A DNA stretch of 64,000 nucleotides from NCBI RefSeq assembly GCF_026183695.1, contig NZ_JAPFRD010000011.1, positions 124,001-188,000 on the forward strand, given 5' to 3'. The DNA is from Alteromonas aquimaris (lineage in GTDB: Bacteria > Pseudomonadota > Gammaproteobacteria > Enterobacterales > Alteromonadaceae). A program made the translations under genes and the position numbers. Positions 35,471-45,968 of the stretch are shown one piece after another (position 1 is the stretch's first letter; every line of letters begins with the position of its first letter). Under the pieces are notes generated by a model that was not told where the DNA came from, did not search any database, and saw only the letters and a program-made list of their open reading frames with translations.

Positions 35471-36457
35471 ATGAAGAAGTTAGTTATTTTCAGTATTTTT
35501 CTAGCGTTCGTTGTCATCATTCTGGGGGCTTATACCAGACTGACCGATGCCGGCTTAGGCTGTCCTGATTGGCCGGGCTGTTATGGTCACCTTACGGTGC
35601 CAAAAGGGGAACACGTTGACGCTGCCAACCAGGCTTTTCCGGAACGCCCGGTAGAAGCGCACAAAGCTTGGAATGAAATGATCCACCGTTATTTTGCCGG
35701 TACGCTGGGCTTGGTGATTGTTGCCATCGCCGCGCTTGCACTGCGTAATCGCCAACAACGCCCTGTGAAACTCCCTCTTTTTCTGGTCGGGCTGGTAATC
35801 TTTCAGGCTGCACTAGGTATGTGGACCGTCACCCTCAACTTACTCCCCGCTGTGGTAATGGCTCATTTGTTGGGAGGTTTTGCCGTACTAAGTTGTTTGT
35901 TCCTGTTATTTTTACGACTGAAGCACTCCCGTACCCCTGTTCAGCAACTGCCAACCAAGCCTCCACTCAAGTTAGCCGCCATCGGTCTGGTTATTTTAAT
36001 AACGCAAATTGGGCTTGGCGGCTGGACGTCGGCCAATTATGCAGCACTGGCATGTACTGACTTTCCCATATGTGAAGGTGGATGGGTGCAGCGCTTGGAT
36101 TTTGCCGGTGCATTCAGTATTCCTGAAGCGCAAAATTACGAGTTCGGCGCTCACAATTACGATGAACGCATGACTATGCACGTGGTGCATCGAGTCGGCG
36201 CATTGGTAACATTTCTATATTTACTCTGGTTTGCGACCAGAGTAGCCAAAATAAAACAATTCCAGCTCAAACGACACGCTGCAGTGATGTTAGTGTCGGT
36301 ACTTGGCATTCAGGTAGCTTTAGGGGTAAGTAACGTGGTGTTTAGTCTGCCACTATCGGTGGCGGTATTACATAATGCGGTAGCCGCCACGTTATTACTG
36401 GTTATGGTCTGGATCGCATTCCATCTTCATCGTCTTCAAAGGGGTTATCATGAGTAA
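35471..36457 (+). CDS. ctaA: Haem A synthase (COX15/CtaA)
   Basis: Oxidises the methyl group of haem O to make haem A. 328 residues with eight helices in two similar halves; conserved [22 protein letters not shown] at the N-terminus, His-bearing [12 protein letters not shown] near residue 70 and [10 protein letters not shown] near 240. Two cysteines in [12 protein letters not shown] form the likely periplasmic pair. Overlaps ctaB by eight bases. Confidence 0.93.
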   Translation: MKKLVIFSIFLAFVVIILGAYTRLTDAGLGCPDWPGCYGHLTVPKGEHVDAANQAFPERPVEAHKAWNEMIHRYFAGTLGLVIVAIAALALRNRQQRPVKLPLFLVGLVIFQAALGMWTVTLNLLPAVVMAHLLGGFAVLSCLFLLFLRLKHSRTPVQQLPTKPPLKLAAIGLVILITQIGLGGWTSANYAALACTDFPICEGGWVQRLDFAGAFSIPEAQNYEFGAHNYDERMTMHVVHRVGALVTFLYLLWFATRVAKIKQFQLKRHAAVMLVSVLGIQVALGVSNVVFSLPLSVAVLHNAVAATLLLVMVWIAFHLHRLQRGYHE

Positions 36458-37361
36458 ATCAGTATCGGTTTCCGTAGCTGCAAACCAAATTCAGGCAAGC
36501 TGGCACGACTACTATGAAATGACGAAACCCAAGGTGGTGCTGTTATTGCTGCTGACTGCTTTGGTTGGAATGTGTTTAGCCACACCCGCGTGGGTCAGCT
36601 GGCAGGTACTGGTGGCGGGGTTGTTGGGTATCGGTATGTTATCGTCCTCTGCCGCGGTCATTAACCATGTGGTTGATCATCAAATTGATAGCAAAATGGC
36701 TCGCACCGTTAATCGACCGGTGGCGAAAGGTAAAGTATCAGTCACTCACGCGCTTATTTTTGCCGCGCTGTTAGCCGTAGCAGGCTATGTTTTGCTGGAG
36801 CTTTATGTAAACCGTCTTACTGCGCTGCTCACCCTTGCCAGTTTAGTCGGCTATGCAGTGATTTATACCATGTTTCTTAAGCGTGCCACGCCGCAGAATA
36901 TTGTGATTGGCGGATTGGCCGGGGCTGCGCCACCCTTGCTGGGCTGGACTGCGGTAACAGGCGAAATTCACGCGCATGCCTTGCTACTGGTACTGATTAT
37001 TTTTACTTGGACCCCGCCGCACTTTTGGGCGCTGGCAATTCATCGCCATAAAGATTACGCGCGCGCGAAAGTGCCGATGTTGCCCGTGACGCACGGTCTG
37101 GAATTTACCAAGACGTCCGTTTTACTCTATACCGTATTGCTTTGTCTGGTTTGCCTATTGCCCTATCTAACGGGGATGACGGCTTTAATTTATCTGGTGG
37201 GTTCTAGTGCATTGAATGCTGGGTTTGTTTACTATGCCTGGAAACTGAAACGTTCTACCGACTTAAAAGTGGCAATGAAGACCTTTAAATATTCCATCTT
37301 GCATTTGATGTTGTTATTCATTGTCCTGCTAGTCGACCACTACATTCCTGTGATCCTATGA
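36450..37361 (+). CDS. ctaB: Protohaem IX farnesyltransferase (COX10/CtaB)
   Basis: Makes haem O by adding a farnesyl group to haem B; substrate for CtaA. 303 residues, UbiA prenyltransferase fold with about nine helices and the aspartate-rich motif [20 protein letters not shown] near residue 74; the second motif region [20 protein letters not shown] near 190 is intact. Overlaps its neighbours on both sides (8 and 4 bases). Confidence 0.95.
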   Translation: MSKSVSVSVAANQIQASWHDYYEMTKPKVVLLLLLTALVGMCLATPAWVSWQVLVAGLLGIGMLSSSAAVINHVVDHQIDSKMARTVNRPVAKGKVSVTHALIFAALLAVAGYVLLELYVNRLTALLTLASLVGYAVIYTMFLKRATPQNIVIGGLAGAAPPLLGWTAVTGEIHAHALLLVLIIFTWTPPHFWALAIHRHKDYARAKVPMLPVTHGLEFTKTSVLLYTVLLCLVCLLPYLTGMTALIYLVGSSALNAGFVYYAWKLKRSTDLKVAMKTFKYSILHLMLLFIVLLVDHYIPVIL

Positions 37362-38005
37362 AACAACATACTATCGTCGGAGTTGTCGCGCTATTGGCAT
37401 TACTTGGGGGTGTAATCGGGGCGATATACATTGCACCGCCCGGGTTTGATAGCCGGCCTGAAACCGAGTTTTTAAGTGAATATCCCACTCCCCGCGCGTT
37501 GGCAACGGTTAATCTTACTGACCAAAAGGGAGAGCCGTTTACGCTGGAAACCTTAAAGGGCAAATGGTCACTGCTTTTTTTAGGGTATACCTTCTGCCCT
37601 GATATCTGCCCCACCACCTTGGCGTCCTTAAATCGCATCTACCCGGAACTGCAGCAGATACAAAGTGAACACCCGATTCAGGTGGTTTTCATCTCAGTGG
37701 ATCCAAAACGCGATACGAGGGCGCGCTTAAGAGAATATACCCACTTTTTCAATGATGAATTTGTCGCGGCCACGGGGGATCATGACCAGTTATTCCCTTT
37801 CGTACGCAGTATGGGGTTGATGTATGCATTATCTGAAAGCACCGAAAACCCGAATTACCTGGTTGACCATAGCGCGTCGGTGATTTTGGTGAACCCTCAG
37901 GCTCAGGTTATTGGTCGCTTTAAACCGGTACATCAGCAGGGTATGCCAGCTATTACCGATAGTCAGCAAATCCTGCATGATATGGCTGCCCTGGCAGCTG
38001 ATTAA
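37358..38005 (+). CDS. SCO1/SenC family copper chaperone
   Basis: Delivers copper to the CuA site of subunit II. 215 residues: N-terminal helix (about 5-26), thioredoxin-fold domain with CPDIC (Cys80, Cys84) in [11 protein letters not shown] and His170 in VDHSASV, the three copper ligands. ATGA overlap with ctaB. Confidence 0.94.
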   Translation: MKQHTIVGVVALLALLGGVIGAIYIAPPGFDSRPETEFLSEYPTPRALATVNLTDQKGEPFTLETLKGKWSLLFLGYTFCPDICPTTLASLNRIYPELQQIQSEHPIQVVFISVDPKRDTRARLREYTHFFNDEFVAATGDHDQLFPFVRSMGLMYALSESTENPNYLVDHSASVILVNPQAQVIGRFKPVHQQGMPAITDSQQILHDMAALAAD

Positions 38006-38009
38006 AACG

Positions 38010-38597
38010 ATGAATATTGTCATCCGCCAAGCCTCCCCAGCGGATGTTCACGCCGCCACTACACTGCTATATCAGGCAGGCGAGCAGTTGTTGTGTACTA
38101 TTTTTGGCGATGGCGACAAGGAAAAAACACTCGATTTCCTTAACTATGCCTGGATGAATCAAAGCGGGCAATACGGTTGCAGCAATCATTGGTTGGCGTG
38201 CGACGGCAATCTGCCGGTCGGTATCATCACCTGCTGGCATGATAAGCTTCCCGAGGACTTTGATCATCAAACGCTGATGAGTATTACAGATTTTTTCGGA
38301 ATAGCAGAATCATTGAGCGTTATTGCTCGCAGCCAACACATTGCTGAGTCGTTGCAGGTTCCCAGCCAAAACCAGCTCGGGGTGGGCCACGTGGCGGTGC
38401 ACCCCGATTACAGACGCACCGGGGTGGCCACTGCATTATTACAAGAAATGGTGAAGCAGGCAGTTAAGCATCACAAGCGCAGCCTTATTTTGGATGTGGA
38501 AAGCGAAAATAAGGGGGCTATCCAATTTTACCTTACTCAGGGCTTTCAAAAGAAGGGTGTTTCCCCCCCCTTTGTACACATGAGCAAATCACTTTAG
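38010..38597 (+). CDS. GNAT family N-acetyltransferase
   Basis: 195 residues from ATG 38010, four bases after the SCO stop. Acetyl-CoA binding motif VGHVAVHPDYRRTGVATALLQEM near residue 127 and C-terminal DVESENKGAIQFYLTQGFQKKG. Substrate unknown. Its end overlaps the convergent deacetylase by four bases. The upstream extension to 37911 lies within the SCO gene in another frame and is not used. Confidence 0.85.
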   Translation: MNIVIRQASPADVHAATTLLYQAGEQLLCTIFGDGDKEKTLDFLNYAWMNQSGQYGCSNHWLACDGNLPVGIITCWHDKLPEDFDHQTLMSITDFFGIAESLSVIARSQHIAESLQVPSQNQLGVGHVAVHPDYRRTGVATALLQEMVKQAVKHHKRSLILDVESENKGAIQFYLTQGFQKKGVSPPFVHMSKSL

Positions 38598-39670
38598 TCC
38601 GGATAGCGTCCTTTCTCGTTGGCTACAAAAAAGGGTTGAGAATACCAGTAATAACGGCCTTTATACTGTTTAGATGGAGCGGTACAGTTTACCCGTGAGC
38701 GGCCCACAGGCAGGGGTTCTTTGACGGTGTATGCAAACGTATGGTGTTTTATCTCACGTTCGATAGCTTGCCCTTGAAAAAAGCAATTTAACTGGTTCAA
38801 AACAACATCTTCACTGTTCACGGTCACTTTTATATTTTCTTTTAGTTTAGCCCCCTTAATTTCCGGGTCACTGATGGAACTGGATTTAACCGGCATTGCC
38901 AAACTGTTTAACTTCGTTTTCAGTGTCTCTAAGCGGGCATAATTACCGGCGGCGGGAAAGCGAGGCAAGGTAGTAAAGTCACTACTACTGCTGATCGCAC
39001 CAGAGTATTGCGCAAAGCCAGTGTAACCTTCATCCGCTAACTTTACAGCCAGAGACTGGTTATATTCGCCAAATGGATAGGCCAGATACCTAAATGACTG
39101 ACCGGTTTTATCTTTGATAGCCTTTTCTGCCTGCTCGATATTACGCCAGACTCGTGCAAGCCAGTCGTCGTCGTTTTCCCCTTGCTGACGATTGAGTAGA
39201 TGCGAGTGGTCTAAGGTATGGTTGGCGAAGGTTACTCCTTCTTTCTGCATAGCTATAACCTGTTGCCAGGTTAGCTGGTTTTTCTGCGAACCGATCGCAT
39301 CAGGGTTGATAAAAATGGTGTAGGGGAAATTGTAGCGTTTTAAAATTGGGTGGCCATTCTCTAGAATATTGGCATAACCATCATCGAAGGTGATCACCAC
39401 CGTTTTGTCGGGCAGCGGTTCTTTTCTCTTGAGCTTATTGATGGCTTCTTGAAGCGATACTACCTGGTGATGTTTATCCAAATATGCCATGTGCTCGGCA
39501 AAAAGCTCAGGACTGATACTGGTGCTCTTGGGTGTTTCATTTGAAACATGGTGGTAGAGTAAAATCACCGCATTATCTGCTGCTGCCTGCACGACCGTTG
39601 AGAAACCCACACATCCTAGCACCACTCCCAGGATTTTCGCTGGACTAAACCATGTCATGATACACTGCAC
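38594..39670 (-). CDS. Exported polysaccharide deacetylase family protein
   Basis: 358 residues with a signal peptide (about 1-30, ending VQAA) and a NodB-type deacetylase domain: FDDGYA with Asp96/Asp97 and the metal pair H151/H155 in ANHTLDHSHL. C-terminal part is a beta-rich domain of unknown use. Acts in the periplasm or outside; the sugar substrate is unknown. The divergent MATE gene begins 31 bases from its start. Confidence 0.85.
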   Translation of the reverse strand: MQCIMTWFSPAKILGVVLGCVGFSTVVQAAADNAVILLYHHVSNETPKSTSISPELFAEHMAYLDKHHQVVSLQEAINKLKRKEPLPDKTVVITFDDGYANILENGHPILKRYNFPYTIFINPDAIGSQKNQLTWQQVIAMQKEGVTFANHTLDHSHLLNRQQGENDDDWLARVWRNIEQAEKAIKDKTGQSFRYLAYPFGEYNQSLAVKLADEGYTGFAQYSGAISSSSDFTTLPRFPAAGNYARLETLKTKLNSLAMPVKSSSISDPEIKGAKLKENIKVTVNSEDVVLNQLNCFFQGQAIEREIKHHTFAYTVKEPLPVGRSRVNCTAPSKQYKGRYYWYSQPFFVANEKGRYPD

Positions 39671-39701
39671 ACTTTCTCCTTAATAATAAATTGCTTACGT
39701 T

Positions 39702-41024
39702 TTGAATACGCCCGCCTATTTTAAACCACACGTGCAGCTTTTACAGCTGGCGTTGCCGATGATTCTGGCAAATATTACCACACCCTTGTTGGGCTTGGTG
39801 GATACGGCGGTAATGGGGCATATGGATTCATCTGCTATGTTAGCAGGGGCATCCATCGGCGCGCTGATCCTAACCCAGATTTATTGGGTGTGTGGCTTTC
39901 TGCGGATGTCGACCACGGGTTTAAGTGCTCAGGCCAAAGGCAATACAGGCAACGCCACCCTGCAAGCGACGCAGGTGCTATGGCAGGGAGGAGCGGTGGC
40001 ACTGGCGCTTGGCTTTGCACTGTTAGTGTTACACGTCCCCGTGTTAAAAATTGGTCTGCTACTGGCTGATCCCAATGCGTTGGTTTCTGTGCATACAGAG
40101 GCCTATTTTTCTGTCAGGGTGTGGGGCGCACCTGCCGCGTTATTGAATCTGGTAATGATTGGCTGGCTGGTGGGACAACAGCGAACCAAAGCCGTCATGC
40201 TGATTCAAATCGTAGGGAATATGCTTAATGTCGGATTGGACCTGCTATTCGTATTGGGCTTCAACTGGTCAGTGGCGGGAGTAGCCGCAGCCAGTGTCAT
40301 TGCCGAATACTCCATGGTGGCCATGGCGCTGATTATTGCCTTCCCTCTGTGCAACACCGTTAAGCCGCAGCGAGAATGGTTTGGTAAAGCTGCGCGCAAA
40401 ACGATTCTCTCGTTAAACAGTAATATTTTGCTGCGTAATCTCATTCTACAATTATGTCTGGCATTTCTGACCTTCCAGGGCGCTCGTTATGGGCAAACTG
40501 CGGCAGCCGTGAACGCTATCCTCATGCAATTTTTTGTCTTAATTGCACTGGGGTTAGATGGGGTAGCGTACGCTGTGGAGGCGCTGGTGGGTGAAGCCGC
40601 GGGTGCAAAAAAACAACACGAAATTAAAACTACGTCGTTAAGAGGGTTATTCTGGTCCAGTCTGTTTGCATTACTCTATTCTATTGGATTTTACCTGTTC
40701 GGCGACATTATCATTGGTCAGCTCACCGATATTACCAAGCTTCAGCAGGCCGCCATGACCTATCTGCCTCTGATGGTATGGCTACCGATAGTGGGGCACT
40801 GGTGTTTTCTATTCGATGGTGTTTTTGTGGGTCTGACCCGCGCCAAAGCGATGCGCAATAGCATGTTAGTAAGCGCGCTGGTGTATTTTCCCACATGGTA
40901 TGCACTTAAAAATCTTGGCAATGAAGCCCTATGGTATGCGTTACTGGCATTTTTACTTAGCAGAGGGGTGGTATTGGGAGGCTATTTCGCCTGGTTAAGT
41001 CGTCAAAATAGCTGCCATGATTAA
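39702..41024 (+). CDS. MATE family transporter (DinF-like)
   Basis: 440 residues, 12 helices in two halves. N-terminal LALPMILANITTPLLGLVDTAVMGH is very close to the DinF branch, and the second half repeats the fold. Probably a Na+- or H+-coupled exporter; substrate unknown. The best start is TTG 39702 and no ribosome binding site is clear. In E. coli dinF follows lexA directly; here it is 10 kb away and no SOS box is visible upstream. Confidence 0.85.
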   Translation: MNTPAYFKPHVQLLQLALPMILANITTPLLGLVDTAVMGHMDSSAMLAGASIGALILTQIYWVCGFLRMSTTGLSAQAKGNTGNATLQATQVLWQGGAVALALGFALLVLHVPVLKIGLLLADPNALVSVHTEAYFSVRVWGAPAALLNLVMIGWLVGQQRTKAVMLIQIVGNMLNVGLDLLFVLGFNWSVAGVAAASVIAEYSMVAMALIIAFPLCNTVKPQREWFGKAARKTILSLNSNILLRNLILQLCLAFLTFQGARYGQTAAAVNAILMQFFVLIALGLDGVAYAVEALVGEAAGAKKQHEIKTTSLRGLFWSSLFALLYSIGFYLFGDIIIGQLTDITKLQQAAMTYLPLMVWLPIVGHWCFLFDGVFVGLTRAKAMRNSMLVSALVYFPTWYALKNLGNEALWYALLAFLLSRGVVLGGYFAWLSRQNSCHD

Positions 41025-41072
41025 TTTTAATGCCCACAACACAGTATCTCTTTACACCTCACCCTCTTGCTC

Positions 41073-41441
41073 TCACCTCAATAATGTCAAACTAATCAAC
41101 CATCCGATTAGTGACATCGTAATACTGCCTGTAACAAAAATAATAATCAGTGACATAGTTGAATTAAATAAGAATGCTCGAGGCTGGGTGACTTGATGCT
41201 CAACTACCACTTTTACAATGGTTTTATTCAAATTTATTAAATATTGGCGGTAGGCACTTAATTTAGCTAAATAGGGTTTGAAAGTAGCTACCATACAGAG
41301 AAAAGCGACCTCGATGCCGCCGTATTGCAGAAAGATAAGCAGTTCCATTGCTATGGGCGAGGCGAGTAAGACTGCAAGCAGCAACAGGAAAAGCTTTGCT
41401 CGCGGATGAGTCTCTAAGTAGCCCTGTATTTTTGTAAGCAA
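41073..41441 (-). CDS. Hypothetical membrane protein, 122 aa
   Basis: Three hydrophobic helices (about 16-35, 41-53, 97-121) and an amphipathic middle. TTG start at 41441 has GGAAGAAG just upstream. Family not recognised; no functional context. Confidence 0.5.
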   Translation of the reverse strand: MLTKIQGYLETHPRAKLFLLLLAVLLASPIAMELLIFLQYGGIEVAFLCMVATFKPYLAKLSAYRQYLINLNKTIVKVVVEHQVTQPRAFLFNSTMSLIIIFVTGSITMSLIGWLISLTLLR

Positions 41442-42413
41442 TGCTTCTTCCGTTTAACATAAGCTGTGTAAATGAAATGTTAACTTCACATAAATGAAAC
41501 ATGCTGTCAATATATTTATTGGCGTAGTAAATAGGTTCGTTTTTTCTTATTTTTTGGGCTTGTAGCAGGGAGCATGTCCCTGATGTAGCCGACATGACGT
41601 ATGCCAACGATCACTTATTATGAATAATATCATTTTATGTAGCTAAACTGGCCGCCACGAATTCTCTTGTCGGGCTTGAGACAGTATTACCTTGGACGGA
41701 TTGCAATTGTAAAACAGAAGAAGGAAAGTGAACGCTGTCTATGGGCTTTGGTAAGGGCAGTTATCCTGCCGCAAAGGGTAAAAAGCCGCGCGTAGGGCAG
41801 ATCAGGGCTGAAATCTTTTTCCCGTTACCCGGGCTCGACAGGCTCTAGCCTCCTTCACTTTTCACAAACATGCCTTGACTAAATACCCGCCTCTGTCTCT
41901 GCGCTCATCAAACATCAATGCGGTTGGGGTTGAAACGCACAAGCGAGCGCTTAATGCGAGATAAAGCATGCAAAACTTCGAACGTACGCTGTAAGCGGTA
42001 CACAAACCAGAATAATATCGACCTTTCTAGGCCTAAAACAGAACTTCAAAACTGGTATCATTTATTTTTTGAATCGGTGAAATGGAGTCATATTCATCCA
42101 CGCATAATATTACCTTGGCATCTCAGTTCGAGAAACACACACATTGGCAGGGGGATGACAGTCAGAACTTTTGCTGGCTCCGCACTGATGAGGTCTCAGA
42201 GTAGAACTGGTTACGATTGATGTATACTCATGCATGAACACGCGGGGTAATATTTAACGTTAACTCTCGGACAGAAGAAAGCCATCGTACTATACAAAAA
42301 AGCCTGGGCCCGTTATCTTCATGAAGGGTTTTGTCTGGCACTACAACTCAGGCGTCCAGCAATTCATTGGTGTTTTATACAAGCATAATCAGGGTGTGGT
42401 AACGATGGGTTAC
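41442..42413. other. Long geneless stretch
   Basis: 972 bases with no credible gene; a 100-codon frame at 41918-42220 has no homology I recognise, odd composition and poor start context. A hairpin CAGGGA-GCATG-TCCCTG is at 41566-41582, and GGCAG-TTAT-CCTGCC lies within 41755-41775. A structured RNA is possible but I cannot name one. Confidence 0.4.
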
Positions 42414-42665
42414 CTATTCATCAAATGGATTATGTCGCGACCGGGACTCACGCAGCCGGGTGAAGCGATTGAGAAAGATGCCGATGTAACCGCTCATCGC
42501 CAGGGCGAAACCCATCAGCATTATCGCCACACTAACCCATAAGGTAATTATGCTCTGCGCATCGGCGAACAGCATGCCACTGGCACCTAACGCAAAAACC
42601 AGCAATCCCCACTTAAAGCGGTGCCAGCTTTTGCTCAGTCCGAAAAAGCGAGTTTCGGCATCCAT
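42414..42665 (-). CDS. Small two-helix membrane protein
   Basis: 83 residues from ATG 42665, which is two bases beyond the nfuA stop, so cotranscribed with nfuA. Two helices (about 17-35 and 39-58) and a basic tail. Unknown function. A hairpin GGTAAC / GTTACC at 42398-42414 overlaps its stop but has no T-run. Confidence 0.65.
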   Translation of the reverse strand: MDAETRFFGLSKSWHRFKWGLLVFALGASGMLFADAQSIITLWVSVAIMLMGFALAMSGYIGIFLNRFTRLRESRSRHNPFDE

Positions 42666-42666
42666 T

Positions 42667-43245
42667 TTAGTAGTAGGAGTGTTCACCAGCCTGGTGTTCT
42701 GTGGCATCTCTTACGCCTTTTAATTCACCAGCAAACTGCTCCAGCATCTGTTTTTCGATGCCTTCTTTTAAAGTAACATCCACCATTGCACAACCGTTGC
42801 AGCCGCCGCCAAATTGTAATACAGCGAAGCCGTCTTCGGTAATCTCAGTGAGTACTACCTTACCACCGTGGCTGGCTAATTGCGGGTTAACTTCTGACTC
42901 AATCATGTAGTTAACACGTTCAACTAAGGGCGCATCATCAGCCACCTTACGGGCTTTAGCGTTCGGAGCTTTCAGTGTAAGTTGAGAGCCCATTTGATCC
43001 GTAACGTAATCAATCTCAGCTTCCTGCAGATAGGGTGCGCTCTCTTCATCCACAACCGCGTCAAAGCCAGTAAAGGGCAGTCTCACATCGGAGTCTTCTA
43101 CCGCGTCCGGTGGGCAATAGGAGACACCACATTCTGCCGATGATGTACCAGGGTTCACCACAAACACACGAATATTGGTTCCAGCTTCTTGTTTTTCCAA
43201 TAATTTAGCAAAGTGTGCCTGCGCTTCTTCTGATATAGTGATCAT
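42667..43245 (-). CDS. nfuA: Fe-S cluster carrier NfuA
   Basis: Carries [4Fe-4S] clusters to target enzymes. 192 residues from ATG 43245 ([16 protein letters not shown]), matching the E. coli start and length: N-terminal degenerate A-type domain, C-terminal NifU-like domain with CNGC (Cys149 and Cys152) and the HSYY tail. In E. coli nfuA lies beside gntX and bioH, and here the same genes follow after the M14 peptidase. Confidence 0.96.
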   Translation of the reverse strand: MITISEEAQAHFAKLLEKQEAGTNIRVFVVNPGTSSAECGVSYCPPDAVEDSDVRLPFTGFDAVVDEESAPYLQEAEIDYVTDQMGSQLTLKAPNAKARKVADDAPLVERVNYMIESEVNPQLASHGGKVVLTEITEDGFAVLQFGGGCNGCAMVDVTLKEGIEKQMLEQFAGELKGVRDATEHQAGEHSYY

Positions 43246-43362
43246 TAACAAATCCTGTCTCGAATTAATGTTCAGACTATGATAACAAATTTACTTGAGT
43301 AAAACAGTCAAGTATTGCACAGAATTTTACGTGAGTTCAGCAGACATGAACAAGGTTTGGTA

Positions 43363-45951
43363 ATGAAGAAACTGAAAATGTTGATATCGTCGGTGGGTGT
43401 GGTGTTTTTACTATGCACGACCCAATCATTAGCTAAATTTCCACAGGTCGATGAGGGCGGCCGACCTGCCGCGGCTTATCTTCCTAAAAACATCACCTTT
43501 GATCCTGCTATTCCAACGCCAGAGGCGTATCTCGGTACAGAGGTAGGGGAATGGCATGTGCGTCACGATCAATTAGTAGGATATATGCAGGCACTGGCAA
43601 ATGCTTCTGACCGGCTATCTATCGAGGTGACCGGATACACTCATGAACAGCGTCCCCTCGTCTTACTGACCGCTACCAGCAAAACCAATCAAAACAACAT
43701 TGAATCATTGCGCAAACAACATATCGCCGCGTTGGATAGCAAGCAGAATGCGAACAAAAATAACCCATTGGTTATGTATCTTGGGTATAGCATTCACGGA
43801 AACGAGCCATCGGGGAGTAACGCAGCTATGGTCGTGGCTTATTACCTGGCTGCAGCTCAAGGTGAGGAGATAAACAAACTGCTAAACAACGCGATTGTGC
43901 TTCTTGATCCTTCGCTGAATCCGGACGGACTATCGCGCTTCGCCCATTGGGCAAACATGCATAAAGGTAAGCAGTTGAATGCCGATCCTGAACATCGTGA
44001 ACATCAGGAAGGCTGGCCCTCAGGCCGGACAAATCATTACTGGTTCGATTTAAACCGAGACTGGTTATTGCTCACCCATCCTGAATCACAGGCGCGCATT
44101 CATCAGTTTCATAAGTGGCGACCGCATGTGCTCACTGATTCGCATGAAATGGATACCGACAGCACCTATTTCTTCCAGCCCGGGGTTGCATCCCGCAAGA
44201 ACCCCTGGACACCCGATGCGAATGTCACCTTGACCGAGGCATTGGCCAAGTTTCACGCCAAAGCATTTGATGCCAATAACGTACTGTATTTCTCTCAGGA
44301 AGCCTTTGACGATTTTTACTATGGCAAAGGCTCAACCTATCCTGACGCGCACGGCAGTATCGGTATCCTGTTTGAACAGGCTAGCAGTCGAGGTCATGTG
44401 CAATCGTCCATTAACGGTGACGTAGAATTTGCTGACACCATTCAAAATCAGGTTACGACCAGTTTAAGTACTTTAGAAGGGGCGTTGGCCAATAAAGCGG
44501 CACTGTTAAACTACCAGTCTAATTTTGCAAAAAACACGCAAAAACTTATAGATGAAGATGATGTGTTTGGTTATGTGATGCGCATGCCCAAGGACCAGCA
44601 GCGTGCCCAAGCCATGCTTAATTTACTGGACCAGCATCAGATAGAATATCGTGGCATAAGCAAAGAGCTGGAGGTGGATAAACAGCGGTATGATGCTGAC
44701 TCGTCATTATTCATTCCATTGAACCAGCCCCAATATCGTTTGGTAAAATCATTGTTTTCCACTCGGCAATCTTTTACAGATAACACCTTTTACGATGTAT
44801 CAAGCTGGAATCTACCGTTTGCCTTCAATATCGAATTCGACGAAGTGAGCCAGCGCCACCGCAGGCGAGTGAAAACGTCAGACAGCTTTACTCTGAATCA
44901 AGCCGGGACGACGCAGATTGATGCTAAAGCCTATGCTTATGCTTTCGAATGGCATCACTACTATGCGCCTGCGCTCTTGCAAGCATTGCTCGAAAAGGGA
45001 GTCAAGGTGCGTTCTGCCGGCGAGACATTTACAGCTACCCTGACTAACAGCGAAAATCATCAATTTGGACGTGGCACCATTCTTATTCCAATGGCATTAC
45101 AAGACCAAAATATAGTGGATACGTTAAGTGAGCTTAGCAGTCAATCAGGGGTGCCGGTGAAATCTATAGCAACCGGTTTAACCAGCCAGGGTATTGATAT
45201 CGGTAGTGGTAAGATGGCGCCCATCACCCCCGTTAAATTGTTGCTGGTGGGAGGAGAAGAAGCCAGTGAATACGATGTGGGCGAGGTATGGCATTACCTC
45301 GATACCAAAGTGGGGTTACCGGTCAGTGTCGTAGAGTTAGATAGGCTAAAAGAAGTCTCGTTAAAAGATTACACCCATGTGGTTTTTGTAAGCGGCGACT
45401 ACGGCCCACTAGATGAATTGTTTGCCGCAAAGTTAAGTGCCTGGATCCAGGACGGTGGTGTATTAATAGGACAGCAGTCAGCACTAAAATATTTTGAATC
45501 CAGTGGTTGGTTAGAGGTGGAAATTGAAGAAGATTCAGCCATTGAAGAGGCCTTTTCCACTGAAGGGTTGCGCTATGCGGATAAAGAAGCGCTGGAAGCG
45601 AAGAAGTTAATTGCCGGTGCAACCTACGAAATGCTTATTGATCAGACCCATCCGCTTTTTTATGGTTATCAGCGAGACGCCATCCCAGTATTTAAGTCGA
45701 GCAACTTAATCGTAAAAAGTGATAATTCGCCGTTTACCACTATCGCCCGTTATAATCAGGAGCCCTTGCTGGCTGGGTATACCGCACCTGAGCTGGTTAA
45801 GATGATAGCAGCTACCACAGCGGTCATCAGTCAACCGCTTGGAGAAGGTGTCATCATCGCATTTACCGACAATATTCATTTTAGAGGCTACTGGTACGGC
45901 ACTAACAAGCTGATGAGTAACGCTATTTATCAATCAGCCCATATCAAATAG
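43363..45951 (+). CDS. Exported M14 family zinc carboxypeptidase
   Basis: 862 residues from ATG 43363, with AAGG seven bases before. Signal peptide (about 1-23). M14 catalytic domain with the zinc pair in HGNEPSG near residue 146, later His in LTDSHEMDTD and a catalytic Glu block near SIGILFEQASSRG; then a long C-terminal part with a glutamine-amidotransferase-like YTHVVFVSGDYGPLDE region. A periplasmic or secreted peptidase; the target is unknown. It is divergent from nfuA and separates it from comF/bioH. Confidence 0.85.
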   Translation: MKKLKMLISSVGVVFLLCTTQSLAKFPQVDEGGRPAAAYLPKNITFDPAIPTPEAYLGTEVGEWHVRHDQLVGYMQALANASDRLSIEVTGYTHEQRPLVLLTATSKTNQNNIESLRKQHIAALDSKQNANKNNPLVMYLGYSIHGNEPSGSNAAMVVAYYLAAAQGEEINKLLNNAIVLLDPSLNPDGLSRFAHWANMHKGKQLNADPEHREHQEGWPSGRTNHYWFDLNRDWLLLTHPESQARIHQFHKWRPHVLTDSHEMDTDSTYFFQPGVASRKNPWTPDANVTLTEALAKFHAKAFDANNVLYFSQEAFDDFYYGKGSTYPDAHGSIGILFEQASSRGHVQSSINGDVEFADTIQNQVTTSLSTLEGALANKAALLNYQSNFAKNTQKLIDEDDVFGYVMRMPKDQQRAQAMLNLLDQHQIEYRGISKELEVDKQRYDADSSLFIPLNQPQYRLVKSLFSTRQSFTDNTFYDVSSWNLPFAFNIEFDEVSQRHRRRVKTSDSFTLNQAGTTQIDAKAYAYAFEWHHYYAPALLQALLEKGVKVRSAGETFTATLTNSENHQFGRGTILIPMALQDQNIVDTLSELSSQSGVPVKSIATGLTSQGIDIGSGKMAPITPVKLLLVGGEEASEYDVGEVWHYLDTKVGLPVSVVELDRLKEVSLKDYTHVVFVSGDYGPLDELFAAKLSAWIQDGGVLIGQQSALKYFESSGWLEVEIEEDSAIEEAFSTEGLRYADKEALEAKKLIAGATYEMLIDQTHPLFYGYQRDAIPVFKSSNLIVKSDNSPFTTIARYNQEPLLAGYTAPELVKMIAATTAVISQPLGEGVIIAFTDNIHFRGYWYGTNKLMSNAIYQSAHIK

Positions 45952-45968
45952 GGTTGAAATGGGCCTCG

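Noticed and set aside
39671-39701. SOS box before the DinF-like MATE gene
   Set aside because: No CTGT-N8-ACAG element is present between the divergent genes, so SOS control is unsupported.
41918-42220. 100-codon open frame
   Set aside because: Unbalanced composition, no ribosome binding site, no recognised similarity; probably chance.
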